Origin: Clostridium muellerianum
GTDB taxonomy: Bacteria; Bacillota; Clostridia; Clostridiales; Clostridiaceae
DNA length: 64,000 nucleotides
Direction: 5' to 3'
Assembly (NCBI RefSeq): GCF_012926525.1
Contig: NZ_JABBNI010000016.1
Coordinates: 1 to 64,000 of the forward strand
Shown here in pieces: positions 26,545 to 33,423 of this stretch. The translations under genes and the position numbers were made by a program. The stretch's first letter is position 1, and each line of letters opens with the position of its first letter. The notes below the pieces were generated by a model. The model worked only from the letters and a program-made list of their open reading frames with translations. It was not told where the DNA came from and ran no database searches.

Positions 26545-27399
26545 TTAAATTTTATCCATACTATAATCACTAACGACAACACATTTCATTTTCTCTATTA
26601 TGGTATCATCAGAAATTGTAAATATATTATCTATAAGCTCAGTTCTAAAGCTTCCTATACCATTAGCATTCTCTGAAAGTTCTCCACATATTCCCATAAG
26701 CGACACTGCTAGAGTAGTACCACCTAATATATCTAGTGAGGAAATGTAGCTAGCTATAAGTGCCGTAACCATACAACCTGTACCTGTTATCATTGAAAGC
26801 ATTTCACAACCATTTTTTATTAAGTGTGTCTTATCACCATTAGTTATTATGTCTACTACACCTGTTGCTACAATAACAGCACCAGTTTCCAGTGATAATT
26901 TCTTCATCATTTTTATATTTTCATTAAAGCTTTCATCTGTTATCCTATCACATTCTCCCACATCTATCCCTTTTGCATTACTTTCTATACCACAAATTGC
27001 CTTTATTTCAGACATATTGCCCTTAATAACACTTGGATGACACTCTGAAATAAACTTTTTTGCATAATTTAATCTTAATTTACTGCAGCCTACACCTACA
27101 AGATCAATTATCTGAGGAATTTTCTTTTTGAAAGCTGTTTTACCTGAAATTAACATAGACTCCATTCTAACATCTGTTATATTTCCAAGATTAACTCCCA
27201 GTGATTTAGAAACAGATGTAATTTCTGAAATCTCTAATGGATGTTCAGCCATAATAGGTTTTGCACCAACCGCAAGCACTATATTTGCACAATCATTTAT
27301 TGAAATTGGATTTGTAATACAGTGAATAAGAGGCTTTTTTAATTTAACACTGTGTTTTATTTGCAATAGGTTGCTTATTGATATTTCTTGATTTGTCAT
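26545..27399 (-). CDS. thiM: hydroxyethylthiazole kinase
   Basis: Thiamine salvage enzyme (284 residues, ribokinase-like fold): phosphorylates 4-methyl-5-(2-hydroxyethyl)thiazole with ATP. Seen: N-terminal PLIHCITNPISINDCANIVLAVGAKP in two blocks, the start typical of ThiM (substrate-binding N and C residues), VDLVGVGCSKLRLNYAKK, and a GTGCM catalytic anion-hole loop (MITGTGCMVTALIAS). GGGGG lies ahead of the ATG, which sits 56 bases inside the end of thiW, so the two are translationally linked. Controlled by the TPP riboswitch upstream of thiW. Only salvage genes are present here, not thiD or thiE. Confidence 0.93.
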   Translation of the reverse strand: MTNQEISISNLLQIKHSVKLKKPLIHCITNPISINDCANIVLAVGAKPIMAEHPLEISEITSVSKSLGVNLGNITDVRMESMLISGKTAFKKKIPQIIDLVGVGCSKLRLNYAKKFISECHPSVIKGNMSEIKAICGIESNAKGIDVGECDRITDESFNENIKMMKKLSLETGAVIVATGVVDIITNGDKTHLIKNGCEMLSMITGTGCMVTALIASYISSLDILGGTTLAVSLMGICGELSENANGIGSFRTELIDNIFTISDDTIIEKMKCVVVSDYSMDKI

Positions 27400-27913
27400 A
27401 AACTTTTACCCCCAAGCTATTTTGAATCTTTATAAGCATTCCATTCTTAATTAATGCTCCCAAGAAAATAAATGCAATTGTTCCCCCAATAATGGTAGCA
27501 GTAAAAAATAAAGGTACATAAAACATAAATGTAAGTCCTTTTTTACCCCAAAAATATGTCATAATAGGAGCTGAAACAATGGCTCCTATTATACCTGTTC
27601 CTATAACTTCACCTATAACTGCAAACAACAAATTATTCTTAGATACTCTGTACAAAATTCCTGACAAAAATGCTCCAAAAACAGCTCCAGTTAAAGCTAA
27701 AGGTGGAATTCCCATAAGAAACATTCTAATAATTCCAATCAAAGTAGCACAGAGCAGAGCATACCATGGTCCAAGAATAACTGCACATGTAATATTAATA
27801 ACAGAAGACATGGGGCACATTCCTTCTATACGAAGAATTGGTGAAACTACAACTCCCATTGCCACCATCATTGCCAGCATAAGTTTTTTTAATAGTTTTG
27901 AGTTTGTTTCCAT
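27344..27913 (-). CDS. thiW: ThiW, thiazole-precursor ECF substrate-binding component
   Basis: Membrane S-component (189 residues) of an energy-coupling-factor transporter predicted to import hydroxyethylthiazole for ThiM. Seen: about six hydrophobic helices and the ThiW-typical segments MGVVVSPILRIEGMCPMSS and ILGPWYALLCATLIGIIRMF. No ATPase is encoded beside it, as expected for S-components that share a distant EcfAAT module. GGAGGT precedes ATG. The first gene of the TPP-controlled thiW-thiM operon. Confidence 0.9.
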   Translation of the reverse strand: METNSKLLKKLMLAMMVAMGVVVSPILRIEGMCPMSSVINITCAVILGPWYALLCATLIGIIRMFLMGIPPLALTGAVFGAFLSGILYRVSKNNLLFAVIGEVIGTGIIGAIVSAPIMTYFWGKKGLTFMFYVPLFFTATIIGGTIAFIFLGALIKNGMLIKIQNSLGVKVYDKSRNINKQPIANKTQC

Positions 27914-27997
27914 AATAAGATACCTCCATGATAATATTTATTTTCTAAATATGTCCTATAGGAAATAAACACCATTACTTAGGTATAATTTTAGAAT

Positions 27998-28107
27998 AAC
28001 TAAATAGCAATCCCCTATATGACATAATAAAGGACAAATCATATTGATCGGTCGAAACTCAAAAGCTTCCTCTCACCTTGAAACACAAGTTCCCTCGCTA
28101 TTTAGTT
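27998..28107 (-). ncRNA. TPP-riboswitch-like leader RNA without recognisable pyrophosphate arm
   Basis: Lies between the TPP terminator and thiW. It is closed by a perfect 11-bp helix AACTAAATAGC/GCTATTTAGTT. Inside, in order: a CTTG/CAAG hairpin, GTGAGAGG, a GAAG/TTTC hairpin, then CGACC. This parallels the P2 - CTGAGAGG - P3 - CGACCC half of the neighbouring TPP aptamer, which has CTTG/CAAG and GAAG/CTTC at the same places. The other half (GGATAATGCC) is absent, replaced by ATCA/TGAT and a linker. It may be a decayed TPP aptamer or a variant sensing a related compound. Confidence 0.5.
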
Positions 28108-28154
28108 GTATTTTTTATTATAAAGCTTCGGGCGCTCCCCCGCTGCTTTCTAGA

Positions 28155-28197
28155 TAAAATAAAAAATGGAATACACCTGCAAGGCGTATCCCATTTA
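28155..28197 (-). terminator. intrinsic terminator of the TPP riboswitch
   Basis: On the minus strand, AATGGGATACGCC pairs with GGTGTATTCCATT and is followed by TTTTTTATTTT. Its position 30 bases after the aptamer fits transcription attenuation. Confidence 0.85.
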
Positions 28198-28227
28198 TAC
28201 TCGTAAAATATATAAAATCCAGCATAA

Positions 28228-28322
28228 ATTAAATATTTCCTTACGTCGGCATTATCCGAATCAAGTTATGGGTCGAAGTATACAACTTCCTCTCAGCCTA
28301 CTTGAGCAAGCTCCCCTTTTAA
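28228..28322 (-). ncRNA. TPP riboswitch (THI element)
   Basis: Canonical sequence blocks in order on the minus strand: GGGGAGC, CTTG..CAAG hairpin, GGCTGAGAGG, GAAG..CTTC hairpin, CGACCC, TTGATTCGGATAATGCCG, ACGTAAGGAAA. It binds thiamine pyrophosphate and should terminate transcription of thiW-thiM when TPP is plentiful. Confidence 0.95.
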
Positions 28323-28326
28323 AAAA

Positions 28327-28355
28327 ATTATACCATATCCCCTTTTTAATTTCAA
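28327..28355 (-). promoter_or_regulatory. promoter of the TPP-riboswitch / thiW-thiM transcript
   Basis: TTGAAA, 17-base spacer, TATAAT, ending just before the aptamer. Confidence 0.8.
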
Positions 28356-28419
28356 CATCCCCACTTATTCCCTAGAATAGATTGTAAATTTAAAACAAAA
28401 CTAATTGTATATTCAATAA

Positions 28420-28542
28420 CAGGACGAAGCTGTTCAAACAGGTTTAATCAAACTAAAAGAAGCTATGGCTAAACAAAATATAGATGCAGCTGATACAACA
28501 TTTTATGATATGATAACTGTCTCTCATACTGTTAAATTTTAA
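28420..28542 (+). pseudogene. possible C-terminal gene remnant
   Basis: A 40-codon open frame with protein-like composition (TGLIKLKEAMAKQNIDAAD..) and no upstream start or ribosome site, ending in TAA just before a terminator. It looks like the tail of a lost gene. No family recognised. Confidence 0.35.
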
Positions 28543-28554
28543 AATTAAATTTGA

Positions 28555-28597
28555 AAAAGGCAAGTTGTATTCTAAAACACATCTTGCCTTATTTATT
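28555..28597. terminator. terminator between remnant and polysaccharide operon
   Basis: AAGGCAAG/CTTGCCTT stem. A-rich left and T-rich right, so usable from both sides. Confidence 0.7.
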
Positions 28598-28632
28598 ATG
28601 ATATTGCTTAATCAACTTTCGTATTGTGCTTA

Positions 28633-29676
28633 TTAGAATAAGTTTCCACCTAACCTCCAAATACTAATGTCATAACCTTTTTCACTTATAACCTTAATCC
28701 ATGAATTCAAGGTGATTTTATCTGCATACCATATCTCATGCTTCAAATTATTCTCATCCTTGTAACTAAAATATAAACACTTACTGTCATTATCACGTTG
28801 TACTTTAGTCTTGTACTTCTTTAATATGCCGTTAGCTTCCTCTTCTGTAACAGAAGTAGTTTTTCTATTGGATGACCAGTTAAACCCTCCTGTAGCAATG
28901 GCAAAATCCTTCTTTCCTGGAACTTTGCTCATTTTTTCTATTGAGCTTCTAATAAATTTATCATCTGCTTTTCCACCTGGTTTACTGAAACTGCCATGCA
29001 GATTATAACACATAAGTACATAAGTTGGACCTTCCGCAAAATTCAATTTATCAAATGGAGTATTACTTTCCAAGACAACCCTAAGTTTTAAACCTTTGTT
29101 TTCAGCTTTTTCATATAATTCATTTATAAACAATATGTAATTGTTCCAAAGCTCCATATCATTTTTTATTTGTTCATAATCAATTTCTACACCATTAAAA
29201 CCATACTTAACTGCCAGGTTCACAATGTCTTCAATATGGCTGTTTCTTGAAGCTTCATTACCTAATAAATTTTTTAACAGGCTTGTATCCTTTAATGAAT
29301 AGCTTCCATCACCTTTTGCCTTATCATTGACAATAGTTATATATTTATTGTACTTAAAACTCTTTGTTTCATTATAATAGTTAATTAATTCTTCTGGCAT
29401 CACTAGTTTGCTGTTTGAGTCAAAGTTAGCTGAAAAATAGGAAACATTTTTTAACTTATTATTTAAAGCCTTAATTTCCTTATCAACACTTAAATCCCAA
29501 TATACAATCCAGACGGATAGACTATTTACATCACCACCAAATACTTTTGAGCCTCCATCTGCTACTGCCTTATTGTCCTTAGAATCAGCCTCTTTTGAAT
29601 TAACACCTTTATATATAACTGGTGCTAATAATACTAACAATACTATAGGTACGATCCAAAACAACTTTTTTTTCAT
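28633..29676 (-). CDS. GH18-like glycoside hydrolase, membrane-anchored or secreted
   Basis: 347 residues. A hydrophobic N-terminus (residues 4-22) acts as signal peptide or anchor. The rest has the TIM-barrel features of family 18: VWIVYWD near the start, the catalytic strand GFNGVEIDYEQI (residues 159-170; the DxxDxDxE motif appears as N-E-D-E, keeping the proton-donor Glu168), and YVLMCYNLHG for the substrate Asn/Tyr region. Family members cut N-acetylglucosamine polymers. Last gene of the polysaccharide operon, 15 bases after its neighbour, so it probably trims or releases the exported polymer. Confidence 0.75.
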   Translation of the reverse strand: MKKKLFWIVPIVLLVLLAPVIYKGVNSKEADSKDNKAVADGGSKVFGGDVNSLSVWIVYWDLSVDKEIKALNNKLKNVSYFSANFDSNSKLVMPEELINYYNETKSFKYNKYITIVNDKAKGDGSYSLKDTSLLKNLLGNEASRNSHIEDIVNLAVKYGFNGVEIDYEQIKNDMELWNNYILFINELYEKAENKGLKLRVVLESNTPFDKLNFAEGPTYVLMCYNLHGSFSKPGGKADDKFIRSSIEKMSKVPGKKDFAIATGGFNWSSNRKTTSVTEEEANGILKKYKTKVQRDNDSKCLYFSYKDENNLKHEIWYADKITLNSWIKVISEKGYDISIWRLGGNLF

Positions 29677-29691
29677 ATTAATCCTCTCAAA

Positions 29692-31371
29692 CTATAAATT
29701 CTTGATGAACCAATTTACAACTTCATTAAAATAATTTTTAATATTATAAATTACATTTTCCATTCCTTTTAATGATGAATCATACAAAATCCTATCACTT
29801 GTATTAGTTACTCTAAAACTTTTAAATACTGCATCATATACATCATCTGCAATATTTCTTTGACTATAGCCATAGTTTCCCCATGCAGACTCAAGAAGAA
29901 TACTCCCTTCCTTTTCCTTACTCACCTTTAAATCTTCTACTATCTTATTTCCATCAATGATTAAAGTTAATTCTTTGCCAGCTAATGTTATATCCACTTT
30001 TTTACTTCCAGATTCCTTTATATCAATTTCTCTATTGTTTTTACTTAAAGTTGATGAATACAACATATTTTTAGTTCCATTTGAATTTTCAATAACATTA
30101 ATTGTGTTGTTAATAAGCTGAACACATATACTGCTACTTCCATCATTATTGGATCTTAAATATATAGACTGGGATCCTATTATATTCCCATTAAGCATTG
30201 TTGATACTTTAATGTCTTTATAATTTTGGCTGTTTGCAAGCTTAATGAGTCCTTTTTCCTTTGGCTTGGATGTCAATATAATTTTATCGTCTACAAACTC
30301 TGCCTGTCCTTTTATCTTCTCAAACTTTTCAGCTTTTTCTCTATCGCCTACTACAAACTTAACATCTTTTTTGGTATCATCCCAAATTCTCATTAATAAA
30401 TGATTGGTACTCCAATAAGCCTGTGGTTGAACTCTTGTTAAATCATAAATAGAACTGTCTGGTAAATTTAATGAGTATCCTTCCCTATTAAAATTCATAC
30501 TAAAAACTTTTTTAATCCATTTACTATTTATTTCACTGACTTTATCGTTAGTTCCAAACTTTCCTGTATTTGAATGCATCAGTGCATATAAAGTTGGTAC
30601 ATATCCTATATCTTTACTGTATATATTGGATAAGCTTTTATAATCATTATCAATACGCTGCTCCATTTCATCATGACTTTCCAAAGGTATGCCATTTTCA
30701 TCCCTAATATAATCCATAAGGTAATGATTATATTTTCTATTGATTTTAGAAGCCTCCTTTGAAAATTGAACTGAATTTAAATTTCCTAAGTAATTTGAAT
30801 TTCTATCAAAGACATTTATAAATTCTAATCTATATCCATTAGTGCCAAGTTCCCAATAAGAACTATTTTTCAGTTTCAGCAAATCTTTAGGCATTAAAAA
30901 TTTGGGATCATTTTTTGCAAATTTATCTGCATAGGTCAGCATCGTGGCTTTATAGTTATATTTCTCTAAAATTTTTTGAGAAAATATCGCTGTATCTGTT
31001 CTTCCATCCTCAAACAACAGAAATAAAGATTTTTCTGGCAGCGCCTTTCCTTTTTTATAATAATTGAATATATCATTTTGAGTTACAGTAACATATCCAT
31101 TTTCCTTTAATGCTTTTAATTGTTTTTCTAAAGCAGCAGTGCTTATTAGTGTGTCATCACCAGTTCTATCTACACCAAAATAGGATATTGAAATAAAACC
31201 ACTCTTTCTACTTTGAGGAATAGTATTTGAACTGTAGTCTTTGTATGTTGAAATGGTAAACAGAGCTTTTCCAATACATATTAACACTAAACATAAAATT
31301 ATTCCTTGAAATACACTTCTTATTTTCTTAACTCTATCTTTTATTTCCGAGGAGAATTCTTTACTTTTCAA
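29692..31371 (-). CDS. NodB-like polysaccharide deacetylase-related exported protein
   Basis: 559 residues. One N-terminal membrane anchor (about 20-40). Residues 55-330 resemble the NodB-like domain of PgaB/IcaB-type proteins (FISISYFGVD..., LEKQLKALKENGYVTVT, KSLFLLFEDGRTD, KATMLTYADKF). The expected metal-binding DD pair reads ED (FEDGRTD), and the usual HxxxH motif is not obvious, so deacetylase activity is doubtful. The C-terminal 200 residues look like a beta-sandwich carbohydrate-binding region. Its start lies within the 3' end of the glycosyltransferase gene (11-base overlap). Inferred: modification or export of the polymer. Confidence 0.68.
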   Translation of the reverse strand: MKSKEFSSEIKDRVKKIRSVFQGIILCLVLICIGKALFTISTYKDYSSNTIPQSRKSGFISISYFGVDRTGDDTLISTAALEKQLKALKENGYVTVTQNDIFNYYKKGKALPEKSLFLLFEDGRTDTAIFSQKILEKYNYKATMLTYADKFAKNDPKFLMPKDLLKLKNSSYWELGTNGYRLEFINVFDRNSNYLGNLNSVQFSKEASKINRKYNHYLMDYIRDENGIPLESHDEMEQRIDNDYKSLSNIYSKDIGYVPTLYALMHSNTGKFGTNDKVSEINSKWIKKVFSMNFNREGYSLNLPDSSIYDLTRVQPQAYWSTNHLLMRIWDDTKKDVKFVVGDREKAEKFEKIKGQAEFVDDKIILTSKPKEKGLIKLANSQNYKDIKVSTMLNGNIIGSQSIYLRSNNDGSSSICVQLINNTINVIENSNGTKNMLYSSTLSKNNREIDIKESGSKKVDITLAGKELTLIIDGNKIVEDLKVSKEKEGSILLESAWGNYGYSQRNIADDVYDAVFKSFRVTNTSDRILYDSSLKGMENVIYNIKNYFNEVVNWFIKNL

Positions 31372-33238
31372 CTACATTCCCCTCCTTTTTTCTTAAAATA
31401 TTAAATGCTTTTCTCTTTTTTCTTTCAGCTTCTATATCACTTGGAGTCATTCTTGTTCCCCAGGTGGATTTCCAGAAAGTTACCCAAGCTATAGGCATTT
31501 GCCAGAGCAGCACAGCTTCATAATAAATACAAAATAGCATTCCAAAAATCCAGGTGGTACTTTTTCTAAAGAACATTTGTGCAAAGCTCATCATAAGTGA
31601 CATCATTAAAAGTCCCAAAAGAAATGTGGTAGGAAATATTTTATGTACAATAGGTACATATATTAAATTGTAAATAACTATTACAGGTGCAGCAATAGGA
31701 ACAAATACTCCCATGTAAAAGAAGACAGCCATAAAAGGTTCTTTTTTCCACATAAACTTTCCTGCAATAATTGACTCTCTTAGCCAGGACCTTTTCCATC
31801 TCATTTGTTGCTTAAGAAATACCTTATAGTTGTTAGGTACAATAGTGGAACAAATTGCTGTATCCTGATAACTAGTCCTATGTCCATTCAATACAAAATT
31901 TGTCATAGCTCTATCATCACCAAATGTTGCCTTTTGTCCTAAAAATTTTTGGTTTATCCATTCCTCCATGTTATCCATAACTATTTGTTTTCTATAGCAT
32001 GAAAGTGGTCCTGATAAACATGTAGCTGCATCAAAATAAGCCTCTGCTGCTTTCATAATTCTAAAAGCAATATAATATCTAACAGACTGCATCTTAGTCA
32101 AAGTGTTTGTAAAAGTATTTGCAACATCTGTTCTACCTGATACTCCACCCATTTTAGGATCTTTAAAGGGTTGAACCAGATTTCTTATTGCAAAGGGATC
32201 TAAAAAGCTATCTGAATCAACAAATACAACTAAATCATGCTTTGCGTTTAAAACACCTCTGCAAAGAGCCTCTCTTTTCCCCATATTTTTTTCTTGAACA
32301 AAATATTTTACTCTATTTGCAGCATCAAATCTTTCTGCTTCATTATTTAGCTTGTTCAAGGTATTTCTTATTTTTTCCACAGATTTATCACTTGAACAAT
32401 CATCTACAACTATAACTTCAAGCTTGTCAATAGGATAATCTTGATTAATGCAGCTTAAAATTGTATTTTCTATCCATTCTTCTTCATTAAAACAAGGAAT
32501 AATAATGGTTACACCTGGAGTATAGTCAATATCCATAGGCATAGGCTTGTACAAAACTCCAAATAAATACCTACTTAATAAAAATACAGCTGCAATAATA
32601 CTATATAGATATATCCACTTATTAAATTCAAAGTAAACAATACTTTCTGCTCTCATTAGTATGATAAATATGCTTATAAACAATAATAACAGACTAGAAG
32701 AGGCTAATATATATCTGTCCTTTTTTCTACCAGAATACTCAGATAAACTTTCCAAAAATTCTATACCACACATTATCTTCCCATCTGCATTAATAGCATC
32801 TCTAACCTTTTTGCCCTTAATGTTAACATCCATTTCATACCCTTCCGGCATAGAACCTGGCAGTACTTTGAATTTTAATTTAATAGTATCAGCCTCACTG
32901 ATTATATTTAATTGTCCCCTGTCCTTTACTTCTAATAAAATTCCCGTAGTTGAAACATCTATGGATTTAATTTTGAAGCTGCTAATTGCCTTGTGTTTCT
33001 CACATTTTACTTTAACATCAGTTTTCATTACATATCTTATTCCAGCTTTTTTACTTTTTATAAACAGGTTAGGGTCATCACTGTAATCTTCTATTACCTT
33101 TTTTCCTCTTCTGTCAACTGTGGTTCTTATAGCTTCTTTATCTGGGACATTTGCTAATAATCTTCTATCCTTACGGGGGTTTAAAAGGACATCAGTTTCT
33201 TCACTTTCATCTTTTTTTAATTTCTTTTTTGTAATCAT
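31361..33238 (-). CDS. PilZ-glycosyltransferase 2 exopolysaccharide synthase
   Basis: Inner-membrane processive synthase (625 residues). Residues 20-165 form a PilZ domain that binds c-di-GMP: RKDRR (RxxxR at 22-26) and DVSTTG (DxSxxG at 94-99). Two membrane helices follow (177-230). The GT2 catalytic domain has IIIPCFNEEEW, VVDDCS, FVDSDSFLD (DxD), GPLSCYRKQ, FGDDRAMTN and the acceptor QQMRWKRSW. C-terminal membrane helices follow. These motifs match hyaluronan / poly-N-acetylglucosamine / cellulose-type synthases; the polymer cannot be fixed. Unusually, PilZ is N-terminal. The operon partners (NodB, GH18) favour an aminosugar polymer. A 157-bp MITE lies just upstream. Confidence 0.85.
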   Translation of the reverse strand: MITKKKLKKDESEETDVLLNPRKDRRLLANVPDKEAIRTTVDRRGKKVIEDYSDDPNLFIKSKKAGIRYVMKTDVKVKCEKHKAISSFKIKSIDVSTTGILLEVKDRGQLNIISEADTIKLKFKVLPGSMPEGYEMDVNIKGKKVRDAINADGKIMCGIEFLESLSEYSGRKKDRYILASSSLLLLFISIFIILMRAESIVYFEFNKWIYLYSIIAAVFLLSRYLFGVLYKPMPMDIDYTPGVTIIIPCFNEEEWIENTILSCINQDYPIDKLEVIVVDDCSSDKSVEKIRNTLNKLNNEAERFDAANRVKYFVQEKNMGKREALCRGVLNAKHDLVVFVDSDSFLDPFAIRNLVQPFKDPKMGGVSGRTDVANTFTNTLTKMQSVRYYIAFRIMKAAEAYFDAATCLSGPLSCYRKQIVMDNMEEWINQKFLGQKATFGDDRAMTNFVLNGHRTSYQDTAICSTIVPNNYKVFLKQQMRWKRSWLRESIIAGKFMWKKEPFMAVFFYMGVFVPIAAPVIVIYNLIYVPIVHKIFPTTFLLGLLMMSLMMSFAQMFFRKSTTWIFGMLFCIYYEAVLLWQMPIAWVTFWKSTWGTRMTPSDIEAERKKRKAFNILRKKEGNVVEK

Positions 33239-33258
33239 TTTTAAAACTCCTAATTTGA

Positions 33259-33422
33259 TAAGGCATCTTCAAAAAATAATAAGTCCACCTGCTAGTCTAT
33301 TTTGCGTCATTCTACGTCGGCAGAACCCTTAAATAGGGCTCACTATTTGCAGAACCTGCCCCCTTGCCTAACGCAAAATATCCGTCGCATCTGAACTAAT
33401 TATTTTCTTTCAGATGCCTAAA
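33259..33422. mobile_element. 157-bp MITE, copy 1
   Basis: Ends GGCATCTTCAAAAAATAAT and, inverted, GGCATCTGAAAGAAAATAAT. The interior has a TTTTGCGTCAT.CT.CGTC..CAGAACCC block and a facing AACCTG.....CGCAAAATAT block. Flanked on both sides by TAA, a 3-bp target duplication. Copy 2 is at 40854-41017 with the same length. Lies between the first two genes of the polysaccharide operon, right after the stop codon of the upstream gene. No ORF of its own. Confidence 0.75.
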
Positions 33423-33423
33423 A

